NCBI GenBank assembly: GCA_944363895.1
Contig: CALVVP010000101.1
Location: forward strand, 1 to 7,844
Source of the DNA: an uncultured Bacilli bacterium
Lineage (GTDB): Bacteria > Bacillota_I > Bacilli_A > RF39 > UBA660
Length of the DNA stretch: 7,844 bases
Direction: 5' to 3'
In this document: positions 1 to 5,900 of the stretch, one piece after another
How the letters are laid out: the number at the start of each line of letters is the position of its first letter
Numbering within the stretch: the first letter of the stretch is position 1
Made by a program: the position numbers and the translations under genes
Notes under the pieces: model-generated
Databases searched by the model: none
Told to the model about the DNA's origin: nothing
The model's input: only the letters and a program-made list of their open reading frames with translations

Positions 1-206
1 AAAGTTTGGAAGTATTATTTAAAATGTCTAACTGGAAAAAAGATGAATCGATTTTTATTGGTGATAGTAATAATGATTATAAATGTGCTAAAAGTTTTGG
101 GATAAAATTTGGTCTTGCTGGTTGGGGAGCTGTTGATAAAGTAGATTATGATTATTATTTAAAAAAATTAGATGATTTAAAAAAGAAGCTGAATAGAAAT
201 GAATAA
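1..206 (+). CDS. HAD-superfamily hydrolase, C-terminal fragment (5' end outside window)
   Basis: Only the last ~68 residues are present; the reading frame is open from position 3 and ends at TAA 204-206, so the start lies upstream of the window. The visible part contains HAD motif IV, GDSNND, followed by YKCAKSFGIKFGLAGWG, the usual tail of phosphoglycolate-phosphatase-like HAD proteins in which the acidic pair of motif IV holds Mg2+. The nucleophile motif DxDGT and the cap domain are not in the window, so the substrate cannot be inferred. The TTG at 6-8 is a codon inside the gene, not a start: the frame continues through it, no ribosome-binding site can be seen, and a 66-residue HAD protein would lack the catalytic Asp. 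The gene faces the SIS gene further right, with the restriction-modification island between them. Its last codons form the left arm of the terminator hairpin. Confidence 0.8.
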   Translation, partial: SLEVLFKMSNWKKDESIFIGDSNNDYKCAKSFGIKFGLAGWGAVDKVDYDYYLKKLDDLKKKLNRNE

Positions 207-220
207 TTTTTATTCAGCTT
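186..220 (+). repeat. Left copy of ~35-bp direct repeat flanking the R-M island
   Basis: The 35 bases at 186-220 match 2642-2675 except for one inserted G and one A/G change. The match includes the loop as well as the stem. A shared loop is not needed for terminator function, which favours a common origin (target duplication or a shared element end) over two independent terminators. Confidence 0.65.
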
Positions 221-225
221 TTTTC
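186..225. terminator. Bidirectional hairpin terminator at HAD gene 3' end
   Basis: A perfect 10-bp stem pairs AAGCTGAATA (186-195) with TATTCAGCTT (211-220) around a 15-nt loop. A run of six T (219-224) follows on the plus strand, and an A-rich stretch before it gives a T tract on the minus strand. It can therefore end the HAD transcript and also the transposase relic, whose stop codon (210-212) lies inside the hairpin. It is almost the same sequence as the hairpin at 2642-2675. Confidence 0.8.
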
Positions 226-630
226 TGCACTTTTTTTTGTTTTGGAAAAAGAAATTTTTTCTTTTTTAACTTGAGTGGTTTTTCGCAATAATTACTTTTG
301 ATATTGTCACTATCTATCAAAGTAAATATTTTTCTGATATTTTTACCTAGACACCTGAGCATTATTTCACAAAATACCTTTTCTATCCGAGTCTTCTTAT
401 TTGAACATAATTTATATTTTGTTTAATTCGTCCGGAAGTTCCCTCTACTTGAATACTTCTATTTATTCTTATCTTAATACATTTAGGACTAAGTAAGTTT
501 TCCATAGTTTACTCTTTTAGTAATTCATAGCCTGGAATCAATTCATATAGTCTGTAATCTAAATCTTTATTTTTTTAAACTTTTCTTTCAAATATAAGCA
601 TAATTGCGATTATTGAAATCGTAGCCATTT
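210..630 (-). pseudogene. Decayed IS1182-like DDE transposase, C-terminal part
   Basis: Reading the minus strand gives a recognisable transposase tail in two frames. One frame reads ENLLSPKCIKIRINRSIQVEG and then IKQNINYVQIRR; NRSIQVEG (440-463) is a hallmark of the C-terminal part of IS1182-type DDE transposases. It is cut by TAA at 509-511 and TAG at 383-385. After a one-base shift near 383 the next frame reads EIMLRCLGKNIRKIFTLID and continues open to a TAA at 210-212, ending in VQKKAE. The N-terminal catalytic region is absent and the part beyond about 560 is only weakly recognisable, so this is a truncated relic that cannot transpose. It fills the space between the HAD terminator and the methyltransferase terminator, which otherwise holds no gene. 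The family name rests on motif memory; a related DDE family is possible. Confidence 0.65.
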
Positions 631-670
631 AGTTTCACTTCCTTTGGAATTACTATTCTATATAAAAAGA

Positions 671-697
671 AAAAAGACAACATATTTGTTATCTTTA
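671..697 (-). terminator. Terminator of the DNA methyltransferase gene
   Basis: On the minus strand AAAGATAAC (696-688) pairs with GTTGTCTTT (681-673), nine pairs with one G-U, around a 6-nt loop, and is followed by a T run. The stem overlaps the methyltransferase stop codon (695-697). Confidence 0.7.
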
Positions 698-1801
698 ATT
701 GCTACTATCCAACATATTTTTTACTGTTTCACCAATTTTTTGACTTAATAACGGGGGGACAGAATTTCCTATCTGAATATTTATATCAGTTTTTGAGCCC
801 TTAAAAATATAATTATCAGGATAACTTTGTATTCTAGCAGCTTCTCGTGCAGTCAATCCTCTATTTAGATATGGATGGATACATCTCGAAGATGAAATGC
901 AAGCAAAATTTCGAGTTATTGTCATACCTGGTTCATTAGCATTTAATCTAGCATATGTATTCCCATATCCCGAAGTCGGCTTTAATTCTTCTGGCATATC
1001 AGCTTCCCACGCACTTTTTCCTTCTGGAATATATCTCATCATTTTCTTTGCTTTATCATTATGAACTGGTGGTTTATGATTTAACAGTCCTTTACTATTT
1101 TTTCTCATATTTTTTTGATAACTGTTTAATGGTTCTTTATCATAATTATTAAATTCAATATCGTCACTTTGTGGTAAATCACCAATTGCATCCCACAATG
1201 AAAGGGCTTTTTTATATCCTTTCTCGCTTGTCAACGAATGGGTTTTTTTAGGAAACATTATGTTCACATTTAGTCTAGTACCTATAAATATAGCTCTTTC
1301 TCTTAGTTGTGGAACTCCATACTCAGCAGCATTCAACAGCCTATATTCTAATTTATATCCAATATTATTAAAAGCAGTTATAATATTTTCTAATACTTTT
1401 CCACCCTCCATTGTTAAAATACCCGAAACATTTTCCATTACGAAAATTTTCGGCTTAATATCACTTACTATTCTAACATATTCTTTAAATAGTTTATTTC
1501 TTGGGTCATTTATAAACCTTTTTCCAAGTGTAGAAAATCCTTGGCAAGGTGGGCCTCCAATAATTACATCAATATCTTCTCTTTTATATTTTGTACCTTT
1601 TAATAATAAATCACCATCTACTTTTGATATATCTTCTACTATATAATTAACACCACTATGGTTAGCTATATAAGTATCTGCCGCAGGTTTCCATATATCA
1701 TTTGCACTTACTATATTAAAACCTGCCTTTTCAAAACCTGTCCCTAGGCCACCAGCACCAGCAAATAGTTCAATACAATTATATTTTTGAGTCTTGCTCA
1801 T
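695..1801 (-). CDS. DNA (cytosine-5-)-methyltransferase of a type II R-M system
   Basis: This 368-residue protein transfers a methyl group from S-adenosylmethionine to C5 of cytosine in a specific DNA sequence, protecting host DNA from the partner nuclease. The C5-methyltransferase motifs occur in order: motif I, LFAGAGGLGTGF (12-23, AdoMet binding); motif IV, GGPPCQGFS (82-90) with catalytic Cys86; motif VI, ENV (123-125); motif VIII, QLRERAIFIG (165-174); motif IX around RLNANEPGMTIT (285-296); RGLTAREAARIQSYP (314-328); and motif X, GNSVPP (345-350). The target-recognition region lies between VIII and IX (about 175-285); I cannot read its target sequence. ATG 1801 is supported by AGGTGG six bases upstream (1808-1813) and an extended -10 behind it. 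The gene is divergent from the HNH gene, with about 100 bp between them and no controller-protein gene. All motifs look intact. Confidence 0.95.
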   Translation of the reverse strand: MSKTQKYNCIELFAGAGGLGTGFEKAGFNIVSANDIWKPAADTYIANHSGVNYIVEDISKVDGDLLLKGTKYKREDIDVIIGGPPCQGFSTLGKRFINDPRNKLFKEYVRIVSDIKPKIFVMENVSGILTMEGGKVLENIITAFNNIGYKLEYRLLNAAEYGVPQLRERAIFIGTRLNVNIMFPKKTHSLTSEKGYKKALSLWDAIGDLPQSDDIEFNNYDKEPLNSYQKNMRKNSKGLLNHKPPVHNDKAKKMMRYIPEGKSAWEADMPEELKPTSGYGNTYARLNANEPGMTITRNFACISSSRCIHPYLNRGLTAREAARIQSYPDNYIFKGSKTDINIQIGNSVPPLLSQKIGETVKNMLDSSN

Positions 1802-1902
1802 AATTTACCACCTACATGTAATTATACCATAAAACTAATAAACTTTGTCTTGCATATATCTAAAAATGATGAAATGTGATAGAATGGTAATAGGTGATTA
1901 AA
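1802..1902. promoter_or_regulatory. Divergent promoter region of the R-M genes
   Basis: On the minus strand an extended -10, TGGTATAAT (1829-1821), precedes the AGGTGG site of the methyltransferase; no clear -35 is seen. On the plus strand a candidate -10 TAGAAT (1880-1885) sits so close to the HNH gene that its transcript would have only about a 10-nt leader, or else an unseen promoter lies further left. TACCAT (1825-1830) and ATGGTA (1884-1889) form a spaced inverted repeat spanning both promoters. No C-box-like operator is evident. Confidence 0.5.
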
Positions 1903-2652
1903 ATGTATTCAGAAAAGTTTATTCAAGATAAGTATAACGAAATAAAAGAAAAGTGGGAAGTCCACTTAAAGGATAAAGGAGTAAAATTATCTTCTTTGAA
2001 GAAAAATAATGGTTCATATACTTTAAATGCTCTAGTTTTAATTTATTTGTATGTTAATATTAAAAAAACAATTTCAAAAGAAGAGATAACGATATTTCTT
2101 CAAAATTTAGGTTATCAAGTAAATGATATGCAACAAGCTAGACATTTGTCTCAGCAAGATGGGTGGTATATAATTTCCGGACAAAGAGGAGATTCGGAAT
2201 GTAAAAAATACAATGTTTCTGCTGGCGAATATATGCTTCTGACTTTAGAAGAGCCATATCCCCAATTCAGCGATAGAAGAAGAGCTGAAACCTATTCTTT
2301 AAATTCTTGGGAAGATTTAAAAAGACATTACGGAAATAGGTGCGTATCGTGTGGTTCAGAGGAAGGAAAGAAAAACTTACTATATCCCAACTCGCTTACA
2401 AGACTAGAAAAAGGACACAAAGACCCAAGACAACCACTAACTTTAGACAATATAATACCACAATGTCAGTTTTGTAATGGTGCAAGTCAGAATCTATTTG
2501 TTTTTGACAACAAAGGTAAGGTTATAAAAATAAGCGACCCGAGATTTGTTTTGAAATCTGATGAAGATGTCCAAATAGCGATGTTAAAATTATTGATGGA
2601 AGAGGATTTGGAAAGAGCTGAGACTATACTAGAGGAATTAAAAGCTGAATAA
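1903..2652 (+). CDS. HNH / zinc-binding endonuclease, probable type II restriction enzyme partner
   Basis: This protein has 249 residues from ATG 1903. That start is chosen because AGGTGAT (1892-1898) is an anti-SD match well placed for it; GTG 1894 overlaps that site and would add only three residues. The C-terminal half has a zinc-ribbon-bracketed HNH core: CVSC (147-150), GHKDP with candidate catalytic His172, LDNIIPQC with Asn183, CQFC (188-191), then Asn197. The N-terminal ~120 residues show no motif I recognise and probably give DNA specificity. HNH nucleases with two CxxC pairs occur among type II restriction enzymes and McrA-like proteins. Divergent pairing with an intact C5-methyltransferase makes the restriction role the best reading, but this is inference, and the recognition site is unknown. 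A modification-dependent nuclease is less likely beside a methyltransferase that would mark the host genome. The gene's last codons (AAA GCT GAA TAA) form the left arm of the next hairpin. Confidence 0.75.
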   Translation: MYSEKFIQDKYNEIKEKWEVHLKDKGVKLSSLKKNNGSYTLNALVLIYLYVNIKKTISKEEITIFLQNLGYQVNDMQQARHLSQQDGWYIISGQRGDSECKKYNVSAGEYMLLTLEEPYPQFSDRRRAETYSLNSWEDLKRHYGNRCVSCGSEEGKKNLLYPNSLTRLEKGHKDPRQPLTLDNIIPQCQFCNGASQNLFVFDNKGKVIKISDPRFVLKSDEDVQIAMLKLLMEEDLERAETILEELKAE

Positions 2653-2675
2653 AATGAGTAATTTTTATTCAGCTT
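2642..2675 (+). repeat. Right copy of ~35-bp direct repeat flanking the R-M island
   Basis: Same sequence and orientation as 186-220 apart from one deleted G and one substitution. The two copies bracket the transposase relic, methyltransferase and HNH genes. Confidence 0.65.
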
Positions 2676-2680
2676 ATTTT
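2642..2680. terminator. Bidirectional hairpin terminator between HNH and SIS genes
   Basis: AAGCTGAATAAAA (2642-2654) pairs perfectly over 13 bp with TTTTATTCAGCTT (2663-2675) around an 8-nt loop. It lies between two convergent genes, overlaps the HNH gene's stop codon, and lies 3 nt beyond the SIS stop. The T tract is modest on both strands. Confidence 0.75.
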
Positions 2681-3713
2681 AAATTGTATCAATATGTTCT
2701 AAAACTTTATGGAAATCAGGGTTATTTCCTCTTAAAACTGATAATTCATTAGTAAATAATTGAAGAATAATAGTTGAAGTAAAAATGGCATATTTATCTT
2801 CAACATCATAGTAAATAGCATTATCAGCTTCACGAGCGATTTCTTGATTATTGGTAAAAGCAATCGTTTTAACATTTAAATTTTTTAAATCTTTAATCAT
2901 TTTTAAAATATTATCGTTAGTTACTTTATCAACACCAAATAGAATAGTTGGTGTTTTCTCACTTGCCATAACAATTGGTCCGTGATAAAATTCACTACAT
3001 GGATAAGCATGAACAGGATAATGCGATGTTTCTTTGATTTTTAAAGCTAATTCCATTGCTAAAGATAAATCTTTACCTCTTGCCATCACTAAAGTGTTTT
3101 CAGCGTCTTTTAAAATTTGAGCTAAAGATTTGATTTCTTCATCGTGATTAAATCCTTCGTTTAAAGCAGAAATTACTTTATCATTTTCTAAATTTAAATC
3201 TTCGTGGCCTGTTAGTTCATAAATTAAAGCAATTAATAAATATAATGAAGAAGTATAAGTTTTAGTAGCGGCATATGATTTAGCTTCATCGACATCATTC
3301 CATAAATTATATTGGCATTCATTAGCAATAATTGATCCTTTAGTATTGGTAATACCAACGGTTATGGCATTACTTTGATTCGCTTTTTCGACAACTTTCC
3401 AAATATCTTTGCCTTTGCCTGATTGACTAATCGCGATAACTAAAGTTTTACTTAAATCTACTTCGCCGTCGTAAACAGTAAAAACTGATGGGGTAGCGAT
3501 ACTTACCGGTAAATGGTAGTATAGTTGAAATAAGTATTTGGCTAACATGCCACTATGTAGGGAAGTACCTCTTGCAGCAATTAAAATATTAGTCGGTTTA
3601 AATTTTTTAATTGCTTGACCAACTTCTTTAATAAGTTCCCGGTTTGTTTCCATACATCTTTTGATTAATTCTGGTTGTGCTTTGATTTCACTTAACATAA
3701 TTGTTTCATTCAT
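2679..3713 (-). CDS. Double-SIS-domain sugar-phosphate isomerase/deaminase
   Basis: The 344-residue cytoplasmic protein has two tandem SIS (phosphosugar-binding) domains, about 43-170 and 205-330, arranged as in the isomerase half of glucosamine-6-phosphate synthase. Visible landmarks are ARGTS (47-51) and SQSG (96-99) for phosphate binding, KSYAATKT (145-152), the ELALKIKETS helix (221-230), SEFYHGP (240-246), and a short C-terminal tail (NPDFHKVLEHIDTI). There is no N-terminal glutamine amidotransferase domain, so it cannot take ammonia from glutamine; family members of this size include NagB-II-type glucosamine-6-phosphate deaminases and fructosamine-phosphate deglycases. The exact substrate is not determinable. 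ATG 3713 has GGAGG (3721-3725) seven bases upstream. It is monocistronic and convergent with the HNH gene; before the island arrived it probably faced the HAD gene directly. Confidence 0.85.
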   Translation of the reverse strand: MNETIMLSEIKAQPELIKRCMETNRELIKEVGQAIKKFKPTNILIAARGTSLHSGMLAKYLFQLYYHLPVSIATPSVFTVYDGEVDLSKTLVIAISQSGKGKDIWKVVEKANQSNAITVGITNTKGSIIANECQYNLWNDVDEAKSYAATKTYTSSLYLLIALIYELTGHEDLNLENDKVISALNEGFNHDEEIKSLAQILKDAENTLVMARGKDLSLAMELALKIKETSHYPVHAYPCSEFYHGPIVMASEKTPTILFGVDKVTNDNILKMIKDLKNLNVKTIAFTNNQEIAREADNAIYYDVEDKYAIFTSTIILQLFTNELSVLRGNNPDFHKVLEHIDTI

Positions 3714-3802
3714 ATTTTTACCTCCATATTAATCATAACACAAATATTAAAATTTAGAGAAGTTTTTATTTAAAAATATTGGAAAATGTGTAAATGTTTT
3801 AA

Positions 3803-3831
3803 ATAAAAAACGAAATCTTAATATTTCGTTT
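3803..3831 (-). terminator. Terminator of the 59-residue gene
   Basis: On the minus strand AAACGAAAT (3831-3823) pairs perfectly with ATTTCGTTT (3816-3808) around a 6-nt loop, followed by a T run. It overlaps the stop codon of the small gene. Confidence 0.8.
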
Positions 3832-4009
3832 ATAGAAAAGTTTTAAGCTTTTCCACAGCTTTTTCTTGCATATTAACATATTTTTGAACTAAACTATTGA
3901 TTTTTTCTTCAGTATTTTTATGATTTAATAATTTTCTTCCCTCAATAATTCCCATACAAGCTCCTTTGTTTAATTCATCTAAAACATTAATTTCATTTTT
4001 ATCATTCAT
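3830..4009 (-). CDS. 59-residue hypothetical protein, helical, soluble
   Basis: An ORF from ATG 4009 to TAA 3830-3832 is preceded by a perfect AGGAGG (4021-4016) with a 6-nt gap and followed at once by a strong terminator; both signals make it a real gene despite its length. The product begins MNDKNEINVLDELNKGACMG and continues with a charged region rich in Lys, Glu, Leu and Asn up to QEKAVEKLKTFL. It looks like two amphipathic helices with a single Cys18 and has no signal peptide or membrane segment. The opening LDELNKGACMG resembles the first helix of ferritin-like four-helix proteins of the DUF2383 type, but the protein is only about half that length, so this is a weak suggestion. It is divergent from the TspO gene. 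Function unknown. Confidence 0.75.
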   Translation of the reverse strand: MNDKNEINVLDELNKGACMGIIEGRKLLNHKNTEEKINSLVQKYVNMQEKAVEKLKTFL

Positions 4010-4100
4010 ATATTTCCTCCTGTTTATAGTTTGACTATTCTTTTAAATAATATACTATTTAAAATTTTTATTCATAAATTAATAATGGGAGGTTTTAAAA
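4010..4100. promoter_or_regulatory. Divergent promoter region, 59-residue gene / TspO gene
   Basis: The region holds the AGGAGG site for the leftward gene (4016-4021) and GGGAGG for the rightward gene (4087-4092). For the TspO gene TTGACT (4031-4036) is a good -35; TATACT (4051-4056) is the best -10 by sequence but its 14-nt spacing is short, and TACTAT (4053-4058) gives 16. No convincing -35 is seen for the leftward gene. Confidence 0.45.
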
Positions 4101-4553
4101 ATGAAAGTTAAAATCTATATCGCATCGATATTGTTACCAGTTGTTATTGGAACAATTGTTGGCCTTATTACTTCTGGGGCGATTGATTACAGTAATTTAG
4201 TTAAACCTGCTTTATCTCCGCCAGGTTACTTATTTCCAATCGTGTGGACAATTTTATATATTTTGATGGGAATTTCTTATGGAAGACTAAAAGAATTAAA
4301 ATTAAACGATTTAAAGATAAAAAAAATTTATTACTTTCAATTGTTAGTAAATGTCTTATGGTCGATTTTCTTTTTTGTTTTTGAATGGCGATTATTTTCA
4401 TTTATTTGGATAATTTTATTAATTATTTTAGTAATTATTATGATTTATCGTTTTTATAAAAAAGATAAAATAGCTGGTTTATTGCAAATACCATATTTAA
4501 TTTGGCTTTTGTTTGCTGCTTATTTAAATTTGGCAATTTATTTTTTGAATTAA
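4101..4553 (+). CDS. TspO/MBR family integral membrane protein
   Basis: The 150-residue protein has five predicted membrane spans (about 5-25, 44-64, 78-96, 98-116, 125-149), the fold of the TspO/MBR (tryptophan-rich sensory protein) family. Family hallmarks are KPALSPPGYLFPIVWTILY (35-53), where the proline-rich loop leads into span 2 with its conserved Trp49, NVLWS (84-88) with Trp87, and the final span IPYLIWLLFAAYLNLAIYF (130-148). Family members bind porphyrins and sterol-like ligands and are linked to stress or tetrapyrrole handling; the ligand here is unknown. It is slightly shorter than typical (about 155-165 residues). ATG 4101 is supported by GGGAGG eight bases upstream. It stands alone between its own promoter region and terminator. 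Confidence 0.9.
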   Translation: MKVKIYIASILLPVVIGTIVGLITSGAIDYSNLVKPALSPPGYLFPIVWTILYILMGISYGRLKELKLNDLKIKKIYYFQLLVNVLWSIFFFVFEWRLFSFIWIILLIILVIIMIYRFYKKDKIAGLLQIPYLIWLLFAAYLNLAIYFLN

Positions 4554-4616
4554 AAACTATATTAAAAATTGATGCCTCCCAAATGAGGTTCACATCAAAT
4601 TTAATATAGTTTTTTT
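4552..4616. terminator. Large bidirectional terminator between TspO and RhuM-Fic genes
   Basis: A 15-bp perfect outer stem (4552-4566 with 4600-4614) continues, after a small bulge, into TTGATG (4569-4574) paired with CATCAA (4593-4598). The apical part carries a further CCTC/GAGG mini-hairpin (4575-4578, 4585-4588). T runs on the plus strand and A runs on the left suit both convergent genes. The branched apex is more elaborate than a plain terminator needs. Confidence 0.8.
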
Positions 4617-4939
4617 AATTATTATTTGTTGTTTAAAAAGTTCATAACTAAATCAATTAAAATATCTTTTTCTTTAGGATTCGATTGAGCAATCAGAATT
4701 GTCATTGCAACAAGTGTATTGTTATCGATAACTTGTCCATTTTCTGTGTATAAAATATTATAAAATTCTAAAAAATAGATAAATAATGTTGCCGCTATGC
4801 GTTTATTACCATCGATAAAAGTATGATTTTTAGTAATTAAATATAAAAAATTAGCTGCTTTTTCTTGAATAGTTGGATATAAGTCATTACCATCAAAAGA
4901 TTGATAGATATTACCGATAATTCCTTTTAGTCCTTCATT

Positions 4940-5527
4940 TCATTCTAAAGCAAATAAATCACTATCGCTGTTAAATTTTAGTTTGCTAATTATATTCATA
5001 CAATCTTCATAAGTGATTTTTTTATCGTTTTTAGTTCCTTTAGGTGTAGTTGTTCTTTTATGATCATAGTCATCAAGAAGATTTAAAGCATTTGAATAAT
5101 TATTGATAACTTTAATTATTTCTTTAGCATCTTGGCCACTTAATTCAGTATCAATTCTTCCAGCAATATCGATTAATTTGATTGTTTTTTCAAGATATTC
5201 TAATCTTTTTTCATTGATAGCATAACCTTTTAGTAAATAATCTTTTATAATTTTATTAGCCCATTTTCTGAATATAATCCCATTTTGTGATTTAACGCGA
5301 TAACCGACACTTATAATAACATCTAAGTTGTAATAATCAACCATATGAGTTTGAGTTTTTCCTTCAACTGCTCCGTGTTTAGTGGTTGTTGCAAATTTTG
5401 CAACAACCATATCGTTATCTAATTCTTCTTCTAGTGCATTTTTAATGTGCCTAGAAATAACCGATTTATCTCTATCAAATAATTTGGCCATTTGTTCTAA
5501 AGATAGCCATACTGTTTCGTCTTTCAC
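4940..5527 (-). CDS. Surviving RhuM-domain ORF of the broken RhuM-Fic gene
   Basis: This is the longest readable part of the pseudogene, up to 195 residues from GTG 5527 to the premature TGA. It holds the RhuM domain: WLSLEQMAKLFDRDKSVISRHI (7-28, helix-turn-helix-like), VVAKFATTT (41-49), HMVDYYNLDVIISVGYRVKS (61-80), FRKWANKIIKDYLLKGYAIN (86-105). The GTG start has no good ribosome-binding site and lies inside the domain, so expression in this form is doubtful. If made, it would be a DNA-binding module without its Fic effector. Confidence 0.5.
   Translation of the reverse strand: MKDETVWLSLEQMAKLFDRDKSVISRHIKNALEEELDNDMVVAKFATTTKHGAVEGKTQTHMVDYYNLDVIISVGYRVKSQNGIIFRKWANKIIKDYLLKGYAINEKRLEYLEKTIKLIDIAGRIDTELSGQDAKEIIKVINNYSNALNLLDDYDHKRTTTPKGTKNDKKITYEDCMNIISKLKFNSDSDLFALE
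5383..5409. repeat. 27-bp perfect palindrome inside the RhuM coding region
   Basis: TGGTTGTTGCAAA (5383-5395) and TTTGCAACAACCA (5397-5409) are exact reverse complements around a single base at 5396. It encodes VVAKFATTT. It occupies the position equivalent to the palindromes of the two Bro-N genes. Confidence 0.9.
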
Positions 5528-5634
5528 ATTTACTTCTAATTTAATGTTTTGATTTTCAAATAATACTATTTCATTTTCATATTATACTTCCTTTGTTTAA
5601 AATTAAAATGACAAATAAGTTTATGTACATATCA

Positions 5635-5663
5635 CCCATTTATACCCAATGACATTATAACAT
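5635..5663 (-). promoter_or_regulatory. Extended -10 promoter and start-site box of RhuM-Fic
   Basis: The minus strand reads TGTTATAAT, a consensus extended -10 (TG at 5662-5661, TATAAT 5659-5654), so transcription should start near 5647. Just downstream, CCCA occurs at 5635-5638 and 5645-5648, ten bases (one helical turn) apart. This block is conserved upstream of the first Bro-N gene while the leader beyond it is not, which suggests an operator. No clear -35 is seen. Confidence 0.65.
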
Positions 5664-5723
5664 TTATTAAAAGTAATTAATATTGAAATAGAGTAATTAA
5701 ATGATTTTCTGTTATCTATTGGC

Positions 5724-5762
5724 AAAAAAACTATAATAAAATATATTTTTACTATAGTTTTT
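5724..5762 (-). terminator. Terminator of the first Bro-N gene (repeat copy A)
   Basis: On the minus strand AAAAACTATAGTAAAA (5762-5747) pairs over 16 positions, one G-U, with the segment 5741-5726 around a 5-nt loop, followed by T. The plus strand would have an A-C mismatch instead of G-U, so it is oriented leftward. Confidence 0.8.
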
Positions 5763-5799
5763 AATTATTTTTTATTTGCTTAACTTACTTTTAATATAG

Positions 5800-5900
5800 T
5801 TACTCATTTTCAATTAAATTATTATCATTTTTATATTGATAATTTAGTGTATTTTCTTTTGAAATAGCAGATATTTTTGTCTCTTCTTCATATAAATCTC
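5800..5900 (-). other. Out-of-frame original C-terminal tail of the first Bro-N gene
   Basis: Adding one base near 5900 restores a reading frame that begins RDLYEEETKISAISKEN and includes LNYQY, the same pentapeptide found in the tail of the second Bro-N protein, before ending at TAA 5800-5802. The restored protein would be about 285 residues. The position and the shared tail show a one-base deletion in this copy. Confidence 0.8.

Larger units (their letters stand above)
4622..5580 (-). pseudogene. RhuM-Fic/Doc family gene, broken by frameshift and nonsense codon
   Basis: The original gene ran from ATG 5580, with AAAGGAAG (5594-5587) six bases upstream, to TAA 4622-4624, about 319 residues. 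Two lesions break it. One A seems lost in the A-run just after the start (near 5573-5577), throwing the start out of frame with EIVLFENQNIKLEVNVKDE. An in-frame TGA at 4942-4940 interrupts FALE/NEGLKGI, probably AGA (Arg) to TGA by one change. Beyond it the frame stays open through a Fic/Doc domain with the motif HTFIDGNKR (4825-4799), the HxFxDGNKR form typical of Doc-like toxins, and ends FLNNK. The N-terminal part is the RhuM domain (DNA-binding, antirepressor-like). Fic/Doc enzymes AMPylate or phosphorylate target proteins. Both domains look otherwise conserved, suggesting recent inactivation. Sequencing error is a possible alternative, though two independent lesions make it less likely. 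Confidence 0.85.
5635..5766. repeat. 132-bp intergenic repeat, copy A
   Basis: It aligns without gaps to 6767-6898 with ten differences counted by eye (about 92% identity). It contains, in minus-strand order, a terminator for the upstream Bro-N gene, a spacer, and the promoter with start-site box for RhuM-Fic. Confidence 0.9.

Noticed and set aside
245..268. A-rich/T-rich inverted repeat that could be a terminator or IS end
   Set aside because: It is low-complexity Lys/Phe codons within the transposase relic; pairing of A and T runs is expected by chance here.
955..1152. Plus-strand ORF of 65 codons
   Set aside because: Antisense shadow of the methyltransferase C-terminal half; no ribosome-binding site supports it.
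1260..1646. Plus-strand ORF of 128 codons
   Set aside because: It is antisense to the methyltransferase, whose full motif set is unmistakable; the hydrophobic translation is a shadow.
4201..4401. Minus-strand ORF of 66 codons
   Set aside because: Antisense to the TspO gene; no start signals and no recognisable product.
4940..4942. In-frame TGA in RhuM-Fic as Trp, i.e. Mycoplasma genetic code 4
   Set aside because: All other Trp codons read in the window are TGG; in an AT-rich code-4 genome TGA would dominate. The position also fits an Arg codon (AGA) mutated once, and the gene has a separate frameshift.
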